Shown in pieces: positions 25,168 through 34,343 of a stretch of DNA of 44,243 nt (the stretch's first letter is position 1; every line of letters begins with the position of its first letter). The stretch lies in the NCBI GenBank assembly GCA_016784965.1, contig JADHTQ010000039.1, positions 1 through 44,243 on the forward strand, in the 5' to 3' direction. The DNA comes from Bacteriovoracaceae bacterium (lineage in GTDB: Bacteria; Bdellovibrionota; Bacteriovoracia; Bacteriovoracales; Bacteriovoracaceae). Below the pieces are notes generated by a model, which saw nothing but the letters and a program-made list of their open reading frames with translations, searched no databases and was not told the origin of the DNA. Position numbers and translations under genes: made by a program.

Positions 25168-26577
25168 ATGATAAAAAAATCGCGACTATTATTGCAAATT
25201 TTGTCCTTTAGCTTAACCCTACTAATATTTTTAAAAATCGTTGGCAACTTTAACATCATCAAGGCACACAACGCGACTTTTGTGCTCCAAAATATTTCTT
25301 CAATCCCTACTTTAAACTTGCCACCCTATTTGTGGATAAGTGCGATTATTATTTTTATTTCCGCCGTCATAGGTAGAGCTTACTGTTCATTTTTATGTCC
25401 TGTGGGATTTATCCAAGACCTTGCACGAAAAATCGCTATGAAGATTAAAGTTGGCAGTAAAATGCCAGTTAATGGAAGGTTATATTTAAGGTATTTTATT
25501 CTAGTATTGTGCCTATTTCTGATGGTTTTTAAGTCATCACTTTTTCACTACTTTGATCATTTTTCCAATTTAGGCAGAACTATCAATTTGTTCATCATGC
25601 CCAGACTCTCTTTTTCTAGTGCTTTGGGAATACTGTTTTTATTAATAATCGTTGTGATACCCATCTACTTACCGAGATGGTTTTGCAATACACTATGTCC
25701 CACTGGAACTTTATTTTATTTTTTGTCAAAAAGAAAATTAATAACATTGAAGGTTGGATCTGACTGTAAAACTTGTAACAAGTGTGCTCCAGAGTGTCCA
25801 ACAAACTGTATCCAAGGTGGAGTTATTAAACAACGCTTATGTATTGACTGTTTTGAATGTATTCAAGAGTGCAACTTTCAAGCGGTAAAAATCAAAGCAA
25901 GGTTGCCTTTTCAAAAAAGAGTCCCTGCTGCCTTGCCTACAAATCGACGGCAATTACTTAAAAGTGCTATCGCTGCCCCTATCGGAATATTATCGGCAAA
26001 TGCTTTGGAAAGAGTATCAAGACCTACCATTAATCCAAACATGGTTACTCCGCCCGGTGGCAATTCACAAAAACAGTTTAAATCCTCTTGTAGTGCTTGC
26101 CAGCTATGTGTTTCTGTGTGCCCTACAAAAGTCTTATACACAACTCACCAATCTATTCCTAAAATGGACTATATAAAATCTTACTGCTCTTATGAGTGCA
26201 ACACCTGCTTAGGTGTCTGTACCACTGGCGCACTATCGTATTATCCACTGGAACATAAAAAGTTGATAAAAATGGGTACCATTAAGCTTGATGAAAAAAC
26301 ATGTATACCTTTTGTCAAAGATCAAGACTGTGCTGCTTGTGCTGAACATTGCCCCACAGGTGCTGTTATGACTAAACTGAATAAGGGAAGATTTCGTCCG
26401 GTCATCGATGAAGATGTTTGTATCGGTTGTGGTCATTGTCAACATGTTTGCCCAGTAGAACCAGTTCGCTCTATAACGATTACACCTTTGGACACCCACA
26501 AAGTAGCTTACGCTCCCAAAAAGAAAGATAAAAAAGCTAAAGTAGAACAAGATGTAGACAACGATTTCCCATTTTAA
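25168..26577 (+). CDS. Membrane polyferredoxin (NapH/NosR-like plus Tat-type ferredoxin region)
   Basis: A 469-aa integral membrane Fe-S protein. The N-terminal half has about 4-5 membrane segments with the CxxxC-P loops SFLCPVG and NTLCPTG, typical of NapH/YccM-like proteins, followed by two 4Fe-4S sets (CKTCNKCAPECP, CIDCFECIQEC). At about residue 255 an internal twin-arginine motif (NRRQLLKSA) and hydrophobic stretch precede a second ferredoxin module of several CxxCxxCxxxCP-type clusters (CSACQLCVSVCP, CNTCLGVC, CAACAEHCP, CIGCGHCQHVCP). It therefore looks like a fusion of NapH and NapG-like proteins, and probably passes electrons across the membrane to the DUF362 partner. It ends the four-gene operon. 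Confidence 0.9.
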   Translation: MIKKSRLLLQILSFSLTLLIFLKIVGNFNIIKAHNATFVLQNISSIPTLNLPPYLWISAIIIFISAVIGRAYCSFLCPVGFIQDLARKIAMKIKVGSKMPVNGRLYLRYFILVLCLFLMVFKSSLFHYFDHFSNLGRTINLFIMPRLSFSSALGILFLLIIVVIPIYLPRWFCNTLCPTGTLFYFLSKRKLITLKVGSDCKTCNKCAPECPTNCIQGGVIKQRLCIDCFECIQECNFQAVKIKARLPFQKRVPAALPTNRRQLLKSAIAAPIGILSANALERVSRPTINPNMVTPPGGNSQKQFKSSCSACQLCVSVCPTKVLYTTHQSIPKMDYIKSYCSYECNTCLGVCTTGALSYYPLEHKKLIKMGTIKLDEKTCIPFVKDQDCAACAEHCPTGAVMTKLNKGRFRPVIDEDVCIGCGHCQHVCPVEPVRSITITPLDTHKVAYAPKKKDKKAKVEQDVDNDFPF

Positions 26578-26634
26578 AGCGTTTGCACAATATTCCTCAT
26601 TTTAAAATACGTATTTAGAGGGCATAATATAGAT

Positions 26635-27318
26635 ATGTTCTGTCGGCAACTGTCTATATTATTGGTGATATTTTTCACTTCATCCAACCTTTTTTCTATG
26701 AACAAAAAAGGGGTTTTTTCAGGGCGTGTTTCTAAGTTAAATATGAAGGCTTCGTTTGTTCGAGTAAAAGTCGATTTTAACAATATGAAATATATTAATA
26801 AACATGATGTTATTGAAATATTTCACGGAATCAACGACTCAGTCAGATGTAAGTCATACGTATTTGGAAAAACCAGTGAGTATCTTTTACTAAAAGTGTC
26901 AGATATTAACTTCTGTTTTAATAATGTAGGAATTAATCTGGGTGGCTATTTAAGGTTTTATAGCGAAGACCTGGTAAATAATTTGAAGGTAGGAAAAGAG
27001 CTTTTTGCTCTACTTTTAAAAAAACGTCTTGCAGTCCAAAGTCTCATGCACAAATATAAAAAGGAGCTTGAAGCCCATGTAGAAAAAGCCGGGGCAGTAA
27101 ACGACAGATATAATATCTTACAGGACAAACTGCGTGGAGAGTGGGAACATGAACTGCTGCTTCTTGAAGAAGACCGTTCAAATGCATTTATGAAATTCTC
27201 CAAACTAGAAGCAGAGCTCATCGATTTAGACCACAAAATGGAACAATATCGAATCGACGAAGATAATCTCGCAGTTGACAGGTGGGCATTAGATTCCAAA
27301 CAATATTATCGAAAATAA
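26635..27318 (+). CDS. Exported coiled-coil protein paired with OmpA-like lipoprotein
   Basis: A 227-aa protein with a signal peptide (about 1-20, SSNLFSM), a beta-rich part (about 25-105, possibly a small barrel) and a long helical, charged C-terminal region (about 120-220) rich in Glu/Lys/Leu, most likely a coiled coil. It lies 16 bp upstream of the OmpA-like lipoprotein gene, so the two are likely co-transcribed and act together in the envelope. A -10-like CATAATAT stretch lies close to the start codon, which leaves little 5' leader. No known family. Confidence 0.6.
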   Translation: MFCRQLSILLVIFFTSSNLFSMNKKGVFSGRVSKLNMKASFVRVKVDFNNMKYINKHDVIEIFHGINDSVRCKSYVFGKTSEYLLLKVSDINFCFNNVGINLGGYLRFYSEDLVNNLKVGKELFALLLKKRLAVQSLMHKYKKELEAHVEKAGAVNDRYNILQDKLRGEWEHELLLLEEDRSNAFMKFSKLEAELIDLDHKMEQYRIDEDNLAVDRWALDSKQYYRK

Positions 27319-27334
27319 TTTAAAGGATACAGCA

Positions 27335-28786
27335 ATGAACTTTATAGTATTAATTATTACCTTGTTATTTGCAGGTTGCTCTTCAACTAGTGATTTAAAG
27401 GTCACTCCCATCCCCAACACCTCATCTCTAGAAGAGCAGCTACAGATTATGAGTGATGATTTAGCTTTTGCTAGACAAAGTGATATTCACATTCTATCTC
27501 CCAACTTTTTTATAAGTGCAGAAGAGTCTTTTCTGGCCGCCAAAAATGATAAAGATTTAAGCAGGGAGAAGAAATTTGATAAATTGGGATATGCACATGC
27601 TAGTTTGGATAAGGCAAAAAGTGTAGCAAATACTGCTCGCACTGAACTTAGCACCACCATAAAATCCAGAGTAGATACTTATAGGGTAGGAGCTACCTTA
27701 AAGGATTCAGAAGTTAGTGAAGCCGAAAGTAATTTTCGTGAGCTAGTTGTAGATATTGAAAAAGGCGATCTAAAAGATGCTAAAGAAGACGCTCCAGAAG
27801 TTGAAAGGCAATTTCGTGCAATTGAGCTGAGACTAATTAAAAATAAGTACCTCGCTCAGATCAATTCAATAATGACCAAGGCAAAAAAATTAAGTGAGCA
27901 AAATGACAATATTACTCGTACATCAATTTCTGCTACCCAAAAAGAAATTAAGTTGTTGGAGCAATATATCCAAAAACACCGATATGATGATAATAATATT
28001 GCTATAATTGGTTCTAAAGTCCAGTTTCTTGCACGCAGAACACTAAATATAACTAAGCAAAGTATCCAAATTAAAAATGATGGGCCACAAAAGACGGCCT
28101 TGCGTATAGAAAAGCTGTTAGTTCGTCTCAGAAATAGCACTCAGTCAGTTTTGAAAGACTCTAGAGATATGACTTTTGAGCAGCAGGCGTTTGAAGTTGA
28201 AAAGTTTATTCATGCAGTCTTAAAGCTAGGCAAAAATATTACCCAGCAGAGGTCACACCTTACAGATAAAGTAGAAGACCTAAAAACTACTGTTGCCGAT
28301 ACTCAACAATTAAAAGAACAAAAAGAGGTAGAAGTATCAGTTTTACAAATGAGGCAAAAATTAGTTAACGATGTAAGGGCCAAATTTTTATCCACAGAGG
28401 CAGATGTATACTTGCAAGATGACAATTTAATCATTCGCTTAGTAGGAGTTGGTTTTCGGATAGGAAAGGATACAATAAATGAAAACTCCCTGCCAGTTTT
28501 ACAGAAACTCAGTAGTGTTTTAACGGAGCTTGGAAAGAGAAAAATTACAGTCGAGGGACATTCTGATTCGACTGGACCATTAGAGTTCAATGACGCTTTG
28601 TCTTTGGCCCGTGCTAACTCAATTAGGGATTACTTGATAAATGAACAGGTCACCGCAGAAGATTTGATAGAAGCCGTAGGATATGGCCCTAGTCGTCCAA
28701 TTGATACAAATGATACTCCAGCAGGAAGGGCCAAAAATCGACGGATTGACTTAATGATTTCTCTTACTCCTGCTAGTACTATGTAA
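27335..28786 (+). CDS. OmpA-family lipoprotein with long coiled-coil region
   Basis: A 483-aa lipoprotein: the signal peptide ends in the lipobox LLFAGC (Cys15). A long helical region (about 25-350) rich in Lys/Glu/Gln follows, with RQFRAIELRLIKNKY and ENITQQRSHLTDKVEDLKTT-type segments. The C-terminal OmpA domain (about 365-483) carries GHSDSTGPLEFNDALSLARA and the peptidoglycan-binding residues in NRRIDLMI. It should tether the outer membrane to peptidoglycan across the periplasm. It follows a small coiled-coil protein gene by 16 bp. Confidence 0.92.
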   Translation: MNFIVLIITLLFAGCSSTSDLKVTPIPNTSSLEEQLQIMSDDLAFARQSDIHILSPNFFISAEESFLAAKNDKDLSREKKFDKLGYAHASLDKAKSVANTARTELSTTIKSRVDTYRVGATLKDSEVSEAESNFRELVVDIEKGDLKDAKEDAPEVERQFRAIELRLIKNKYLAQINSIMTKAKKLSEQNDNITRTSISATQKEIKLLEQYIQKHRYDDNNIAIIGSKVQFLARRTLNITKQSIQIKNDGPQKTALRIEKLLVRLRNSTQSVLKDSRDMTFEQQAFEVEKFIHAVLKLGKNITQQRSHLTDKVEDLKTTVADTQQLKEQKEVEVSVLQMRQKLVNDVRAKFLSTEADVYLQDDNLIIRLVGVGFRIGKDTINENSLPVLQKLSSVLTELGKRKITVEGHSDSTGPLEFNDALSLARANSIRDYLINEQVTAEDLIEAVGYGPSRPIDTNDTPAGRAKNRRIDLMISLTPASTM

Positions 28787-28869
28787 AATATTCAGACATA
28801 CTACCTTGCAATTTATATGTATGCTATGCTGCACAGTGTCACCAAAAATTGTATAAAAAAGGATTATGT

Positions 28870-29451
28870 ATGAAAAAGTTATTAGTTACTCTCTCCCTAT
28901 CTATGTTACTGATTTTTCAAGCTTATGGGCAAGGATGTTCTCAGGAAAACTTTCAAACTATCAATGAATTGTACACAACTGTTACAAAAAAGCATGATGC
29001 TAAGAAAAAAAGCATCATTAACACCGAAACTAACATTGCAAAAAAATTACTAGCAATTGGAATACCCATTGGGAAGCTTACTCCTGCTGAGAGGAAAGCT
29101 TCTGTAATCGGAATGGGTGTTTCATTCTTAATTGGGGGCCCTTTGGGTCTTTTTGCTGGTTTTATAACAAAAGATGTATTAAGTGCATTTGATAGAGAAT
29201 ATAAAGAGTTTCCTGTCCTGTCTGGAAGAAAAGTATCGGGAAGAGCTTATTATAATAATGCCGGTCAGAGATTTGTTTTTGAAGAAGCAAGAAGGGATGG
29301 AGAATTCAATGAGTGGAGCCTTAGAGTAGAAAAAGATAAAAAAGGTATCACCTATAAGTTAGCATATTACCAGTCAGCTGGTGAAGATGCTGAATTTGGT
29401 GACACCATCTGGAATCACGTTTGTTCCACAAAGATTTTTGAAGCATTTTAG
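28870..29451 (+). CDS. Exported protein with one hydrophobic Gly-rich segment
   Basis: A 193-aa protein of unknown function. The ATG at 28870 has AAGGA about 6 bases upstream and gives a normal signal peptide (about 1-21, FQAYG|Q). A Gly-rich hydrophobic stretch near residue 75 (MGVSFLIGGPLGLFAGF) may cross the membrane, followed by a mixed alpha/beta C-terminal half with two Cys overall that could form a disulfide. It sits upstream of a thioredoxin-like gene and may be a partner in envelope redox, but there is no direct evidence. Confidence 0.55.
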   Translation: MKKLLVTLSLSMLLIFQAYGQGCSQENFQTINELYTTVTKKHDAKKKSIINTETNIAKKLLAIGIPIGKLTPAERKASVIGMGVSFLIGGPLGLFAGFITKDVLSAFDREYKEFPVLSGRKVSGRAYYNNAGQRFVFEEARRDGEFNEWSLRVEKDKKGITYKLAYYQSAGEDAEFGDTIWNHVCSTKIFEAF

Positions 29452-29476
29452 TATTTAGTAAGAAGAGGGTAGAATC

Positions 29477-29908
29477 GTGCTAAAAGAACTTACATCAGAG
29501 AATTTACAAAAAGTAAGTAAAAAAGAAAAAGGTCTGTACGTTATCATGTTTAGCTCCACAACTTGTGGGCCATGTAAGACGATGAAGCCAGTAATGGCAT
29601 CTTTAGACTCACATAATCCAGATATAAATGTATATAGTGTCGATACTGGGAAGGATCCTGGATTGGCACAACACTTTCAGATCAGAAGCGTACCAACCAT
29701 TCATTTTTGTAAAAAAAGAGAGATACTTTACTCATTTCATGGAGTAACTCCTGAGGCTCAGATGCAATACGTTATCAACAATAAAGATGATGCACATTTT
29801 TTGGAGCATGGAGAATTCAAGCAAGATGAGGAAAAGAAGTCATATCTATTTCCAGCCTTAGTTGTCGCCATTGTTACACTTTTTGTTCTTTTGTTTATTT
29901 TTACTTAA
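29477..29908 (+). CDS. Thioredoxin-family protein with C-terminal membrane anchor
   Basis: A 143-aa thioredoxin fold with the CxxC active site in STTCGPCKTMKP (Trp-less variant, TTCGPC), the cis-Pro in RSVPTIHFC, and a C-terminal hydrophobic anchor (about 121-142, FPALVVAIVTLFVLLFIF). No signal peptide, so the domain should face the cytoplasm, tail-anchored. GTG start with GAGGG upstream. It is followed 42 bp later by cysS. The extra C-terminal anchor is unusual for thioredoxins. Role probably local thiol reduction. Confidence 0.85.
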   Translation: MLKELTSENLQKVSKKEKGLYVIMFSSTTCGPCKTMKPVMASLDSHNPDINVYSVDTGKDPGLAQHFQIRSVPTIHFCKKREILYSFHGVTPEAQMQYVINNKDDAHFLEHGEFKQDEEKKSYLFPALVVAIVTLFVLLFIFT

Positions 29909-29927
29909 GATTTTGTGTTATAGTTTG

Positions 29928-29942
29928 CCACCTAAAAGGTGG
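29928..29942 (+). promoter_or_regulatory. Hairpin overlapping the cysS ribosome-binding site
   Basis: CCACCT-AAA-AGGTGG is a perfect 6-bp stem with a 3-base loop. The 3' arm contains the AGGTGG(AG) Shine-Dalgarno of cysS (ATG at 29951), so folding would hide it. A TATAGT -10-like hexamer lies just upstream (29919-29924), so the hairpin could start the transcript. This could modulate cysS translation. Confidence 0.45.
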
Positions 29943-29950
29943 AGCTAATT

Positions 29951-31360
29951 ATGGAACTTACATTATACAATACACTAGGTAGAACCTTACAAACATTCAA
30001 ACCAATAAAGCCAAAAGAAATATACATTTATGCCTGCGGGCCAACCGTTTATAATTTTGCACACATTGGAAACCTCAAAACCTATATCAATGAAGATATT
30101 TTAAAACGAACCCTGCGCTTTAATGGTTTCAAAGTAAAACATGTAGAAAATATTACGGATGTAGGTCATCTAGTCTCTGATGAAGATACTGGTGAGGATA
30201 AAATGGAGCTTAGTGCTTCTAAAGAAGGGTTGACCATTTGGGAGATTGCAGGGAAATACACACAGGCGTTTAAAGAAGATATCACCGCTTTAAATATCCA
30301 GTTTCCAAATGTGTGGTGCAAGGCCACAGATCACATAAATGAGCAAATTGAACTGGTTAAAAAATTGGAAGAATTGGGCCTTACATATATCATTGAAGAT
30401 GGTGTCTACTATGACACTTCCAAATTTTCAGATTATGGGATTTTAGGTGGCCAAAAGCTTGAAGAACTACAGGCCGGGGCAAGAGTTCAGTTAGCAGAGG
30501 GAAAAAGGAACAATACAGATTTTGCCCTTTGGAAAATTTCACCAAAGGAAAGCAAAAGACTCATGGAGTGGGAATCTCCTTGGGGTGTAGGCTTTCCAGG
30601 TTGGCACATAGAGTGTTCAGCTATGGCCTTAAAATATTTGGGAGAGCAAATTGATATCCACTGTGGTGGTGTGGATCATGTTAAAGTTCATCACACCAAT
30701 GAAATTGCCCAAGTTGAGCCTGTCACCCAGAAAAAATGGGTCAATTTCTGGTTTCATGTTGAGTTTTTAAATGAAAAAGATGGCAAGATGTCTAAGTCTA
30801 AAGGTGAGTTTTTAACTCTATCTTTGTTGAAAAAGAAGGGATTTGAGCCACTGGCTTACCGCTACTATGTTTTAAATTCTCATTATAGAAGTAAATTAAA
30901 TTTTTCCTTTGAAGCACTTGAAAGTGCCAGGCAGGGTTTTTCAAACTTAATAGATAAAATCTCGTTACTCAAAGCAGATGTAGCACCAGGTGAGGTCGCT
31001 CACGCTCAGTTGGATGACATTCACTTGAATATTAATACCATTATAAATAAAGATTTAAACACACCTGAGTTAATGGCATATATGTGGAAGGTAATAAAAG
31101 ATCAATCGATCAATGTACAAACAAAGTTGGATTCTTTACAATATTTTGATCAAATTTTAGGTTTGGAGCTTTTAAAAATTGAAGCCAAAAAGGAAGAAGA
31201 TGTCGAGGTATCTTCTGATCTTCAGGATTTATTAGATAAACGAAATGAAGCCAAAAAGTTGAGGGATTTTAAAACTGCTGATGCTCTTAGAAATGAAATA
31301 CAAGCTCAGGGGTATGCAATTATTGATACAAAAGATGGTGCAAAACTAAAAAAACTTTAA
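29951..31360 (+). CDS. cysS: Cysteinyl-tRNA synthetase
   Basis: A 469-aa class I synthetase of full family length. HIGH-type motif FAHIGN near the N-terminus after CGPTVYNF; the zinc-binding Cys/His in YACGPTVYN, IECSAMA and HHTNE; KMSKS-type motif DGKMSKSKGEF. The ATG at 29951 has AAGGTGGAG upstream; a GTG at 29939 is the longer alternative. It precedes glnS by 16 bp. Confidence 0.98.
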   Translation: MELTLYNTLGRTLQTFKPIKPKEIYIYACGPTVYNFAHIGNLKTYINEDILKRTLRFNGFKVKHVENITDVGHLVSDEDTGEDKMELSASKEGLTIWEIAGKYTQAFKEDITALNIQFPNVWCKATDHINEQIELVKKLEELGLTYIIEDGVYYDTSKFSDYGILGGQKLEELQAGARVQLAEGKRNNTDFALWKISPKESKRLMEWESPWGVGFPGWHIECSAMALKYLGEQIDIHCGGVDHVKVHHTNEIAQVEPVTQKKWVNFWFHVEFLNEKDGKMSKSKGEFLTLSLLKKKGFEPLAYRYYVLNSHYRSKLNFSFEALESARQGFSNLIDKISLLKADVAPGEVAHAQLDDIHLNINTIINKDLNTPELMAYMWKVIKDQSINVQTKLDSLQYFDQILGLELLKIEAKKEEDVEVSSDLQDLLDKRNEAKKLRDFKTADALRNEIQAQGYAIIDTKDGAKLKKL

Positions 31361-31376
31361 AAGAGATATATTTAAC

Positions 31377-33044
31377 ATGACAAACTTTATTAGAACTATC
31401 ATTGCAGAAGATTTAAAAAGTAATAAACATAACGGAAATGTGATAACAAGATTTCCGCCAGAACCAAATGGCTACCTTCATATCGGACACGCCAAAGCAA
31501 TCTGTTTAAACTTTGAGATCTCCAAAGAGAATGAATTGGGTGTTTGCCATCTACGATTTGATGATACAAACCCACTTAAAGAGGAAGTCGAATACATAGA
31601 CTCCATCAAAGAAGATGTTAAGTGGTTGGGCTATGACTGGAAGGAACACCTTTACTTTTCTTCTGATTATTTTGAGCAACTATTTAATTATGCTACCGAG
31701 CTTATAAAGCTAGGCAAAGCATACGTTTGCAATTTAAGTGCTGAAGAGATGAGAGATACCAGAGGTACACTTAAAGAGCCCGGCAAAAATAGTCCATATC
31801 GAGATAGATCTATCCAGGAGAATTTAGAGTTATTTAAGCGTATGCAGGCTGGTGATTTTGAAGAGGGAGAGTGTATCCTGCGCGCAAAAATTGATATGTC
31901 AGCTCCAAATCTCAATATGCGAGATCCTGCAATCTATAGAATTAGAAAGGTGGAGCATCCCAAAACTGGGAATAAATGGTGTGTTTATCCAATGTATGAT
32001 TTTACCCATTGTTTGTCCGACATGATTGAAGGTATAACTCACTCGCTTTGTAGTTTGGAGTTTGAAGATCACAGGCCCCTCTACGACTGGTTTTTAGATG
32101 AATTAAAAACCCCTTGTCACCCTCAGCAGATTGAATTTGCAAGATTAAATATTAATTATACTGTATTGAGCAAAAGAAAATTACTGGAGCTTGTGAATAA
32201 TTCTTTAGTTGATGGTTGGGATGATCCACGAATGCCTTCAATTTCAGGAATGCGCAGAAGGGGGATAACACCTACTTCAATAATTGATTTTTGCGAAAAA
32301 ATTGGCGTAACCAAAAAAGACAGTTTAATTGATATGAGCACTTTTGAAAGTTGTATTCGTGAGGATTTAGAGCCTAGTGCCCTACGGTCCTTTGCAGTTT
32401 TGCGCCCCTTAAAGGTTGTAATTGACAATTACCCTGATGATAAAGTCGAAGAGCTTTCAGGTCCAAACCACCCCAAAAAACCAGAGATGGGAAGACGAAC
32501 TATCCCATTTTCAAAAAAAGTATACATTGAACAAGATGATTTCATGGAAGATCCTCCAAAAAAATACTTTCGACTTGCTCCCGGAAAAGAGGTTCGCCTG
32601 CGCTACGGATATGTCATCAAGTGCAACGAAGTTATCAAAAATGACCAAGGCGAGGTGATAGAGCTTCGCTGTAGTTATGATCCCCAAACCTTGGGTGGAA
32701 AAACAGCAGATGGCCGCAAGATAAAAGGAATCATACATTGGGTATCAAAAAAGCACGCTATCGACGCTGAAGTTCGTCTGTATGACCGTCTATTTAATGT
32801 GCCCAACCCAACTAAGACTGAAGCTGGTAAACACTTTACCGACTATTTAAATCCCGATTCATTAGAGACTTTAAGTTCATGCAAATTAGAAGCAAGCCTA
32901 CAAAATGCCAATATTGAGAGTCGCTATCAATTTGAGAGATTGGGCTACTTTGCATTGGATTTTGTCGAAACTACCAAAGAGAAACCTGTATTTAATCGGG
33001 TTGTTACCTTGCGTGATTCTTGGGCCAAAATGAAATCGTCCTGA
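31377..33044 (+). CDS. glnS: Glutaminyl-tRNA synthetase
   Basis: A 555-aa class Ic synthetase charging tRNA-Gln. HIGH motif RFPPEPNGYLHIGHAKA; the KMSKS equivalent is YTVLSKRKL. A two-barrel anticodon-binding C-terminal domain ends at VVTLRDSWAKMKSS. It forms a likely operon with cysS. A diverged copy of its 3' end occurs at 37258-37302. Confidence 0.98.
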   Translation: MTNFIRTIIAEDLKSNKHNGNVITRFPPEPNGYLHIGHAKAICLNFEISKENELGVCHLRFDDTNPLKEEVEYIDSIKEDVKWLGYDWKEHLYFSSDYFEQLFNYATELIKLGKAYVCNLSAEEMRDTRGTLKEPGKNSPYRDRSIQENLELFKRMQAGDFEEGECILRAKIDMSAPNLNMRDPAIYRIRKVEHPKTGNKWCVYPMYDFTHCLSDMIEGITHSLCSLEFEDHRPLYDWFLDELKTPCHPQQIEFARLNINYTVLSKRKLLELVNNSLVDGWDDPRMPSISGMRRRGITPTSIIDFCEKIGVTKKDSLIDMSTFESCIREDLEPSALRSFAVLRPLKVVIDNYPDDKVEELSGPNHPKKPEMGRRTIPFSKKVYIEQDDFMEDPPKKYFRLAPGKEVRLRYGYVIKCNEVIKNDQGEVIELRCSYDPQTLGGKTADGRKIKGIIHWVSKKHAIDAEVRLYDRLFNVPNPTKTEAGKHFTDYLNPDSLETLSSCKLEASLQNANIESRYQFERLGYFALDFVETTKEKPVFNRVVTLRDSWAKMKSS

Positions 33045-33154
33045 TTTATACTGATTTCAGAATCTGATAACTATCACCGAAATAACCGTTGGACCAATTG
33101 TAAACATATATATAAAATATAAATAGTGACTTTATAAGGAGTTTAAAAAGTAGC

Positions 33155-34342
33155 ATGAGAGCTGGTAGGTCCATTGGGAAATCATCCTTCGCTAGCAATG
33201 GCAAGCAAGAACGTTATGTTTTGGCAAAAAGGGCCACCTTTATCAGCATTGGCCTTAACATCACACTCTCCGTTGCTAAAATTATGGCGGGAATTATTGG
33301 AAACTCTGCTGCCATGCTTGCTGATGGGATCCATTCTTCTTCAGATCTTGTCAGTGATGGAGTTGTCTTTTTGGCCATGAAAGCGGGGGCGAAAAAAGCC
33401 GACAAAGAGCACCCCTATGGCTACGGCAAATACGAAACTTTGGCATCACTTTTTATCGCACTAATGCTTATTGCAGTTGCTATTGGTATTGTAATAAGTG
33501 TAATTAAAAGTTTAGGTGGAGGGAGCTTTTTAAGGCCTACCCCTATTGCTCTAGCTGCCGCATTTATTTCATTAATCACCAAGGAACTTCTATTTCAATA
33601 TACCATTCGTTTAGGAAAAAGGATTAATGCTAAGGCCCTAATCGCCAATGCCTGGCATCAGCGATCTGATGCTATTTCATCCATTGCTGCTCTTATTGGG
33701 ATTGGCGGTGCTATGCTTGGGTACCCCGTTATGGACCCACTTGCAGCTGTTGCTGTGGCATTGATTTTAGGAAAGGTGGCAATTTCTCTTTTAAAAGATT
33801 CAGTCTACGAGTTAGCAGATGCCAGCCACTCAATTAATTCTGAAGTTCGCGCTCAAATAGAGAAGTCTGTTAAGGAAAATTGTAAAGTTATTGCGGCCCA
33901 TGGGCTTGCACAAAGAGGAATGGGACCTGATATTTTAGTAGATGTTCATGTGGAAGTTGATCCATTTCTCTCTGTTTCAGAAGGCCACCAAATTGCTGAC
34001 AGGATTCGCAGTCATCTGATTGAAGGAGTTCAAAGGGTGACAGAGGTGATGGTCCATGTTGACATTGAAGATGATCAAAATAGTAACATAATCCAATGCG
34101 CTTCAAGAAATCGGTGGAAGAAAATGGTTACTGATATTATCAAAGATTATCATACGATTGATGGTCTAATTGAACTTACACCTCACTACGTTTATGGTGG
34201 TATAACCCTAGACTTAGTAGTCAGTATAAAAATGAAAAGCTCGCATGAAAGTGCTCGAGTTGAGGCAAAATCACTTAGCTCTATGCTGGTTGAGATGAAT
34301 AGTGAGGTTAAACAAGTAAGAGTAAGGAGTGCTTTAAATTAG
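33155..34342 (+). CDS. Cation diffusion facilitator (CDF) family metal transporter
   Basis: A 395-aa inner-membrane divalent-metal exporter with six predicted membrane segments. The two transport-site motifs are ADGIHSSSDLVSD and WHQRSDAISS (HxxxD). A cytoplasmic ferredoxin-like domain follows (DILVDVHVEVDPFLSVSEGH, VMVHVDIED), then an extra C-terminal domain of about 90 residues, longer than a typical CDF. An AAGGAG site lies about 13 bases before the ATG. Metal specificity (Mn, Zn, Fe) cannot be judged. Confidence 0.93.
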   Translation: MRAGRSIGKSSFASNGKQERYVLAKRATFISIGLNITLSVAKIMAGIIGNSAAMLADGIHSSSDLVSDGVVFLAMKAGAKKADKEHPYGYGKYETLASLFIALMLIAVAIGIVISVIKSLGGGSFLRPTPIALAAAFISLITKELLFQYTIRLGKRINAKALIANAWHQRSDAISSIAALIGIGGAMLGYPVMDPLAAVAVALILGKVAISLLKDSVYELADASHSINSEVRAQIEKSVKENCKVIAAHGLAQRGMGPDILVDVHVEVDPFLSVSEGHQIADRIRSHLIEGVQRVTEVMVHVDIEDDQNSNIIQCASRNRWKKMVTDIIKDYHTIDGLIELTPHYVYGGITLDLVVSIKMKSSHESARVEAKSLSSMLVEMNSEVKQVRVRSALN

Positions 34343-34343
34343 T

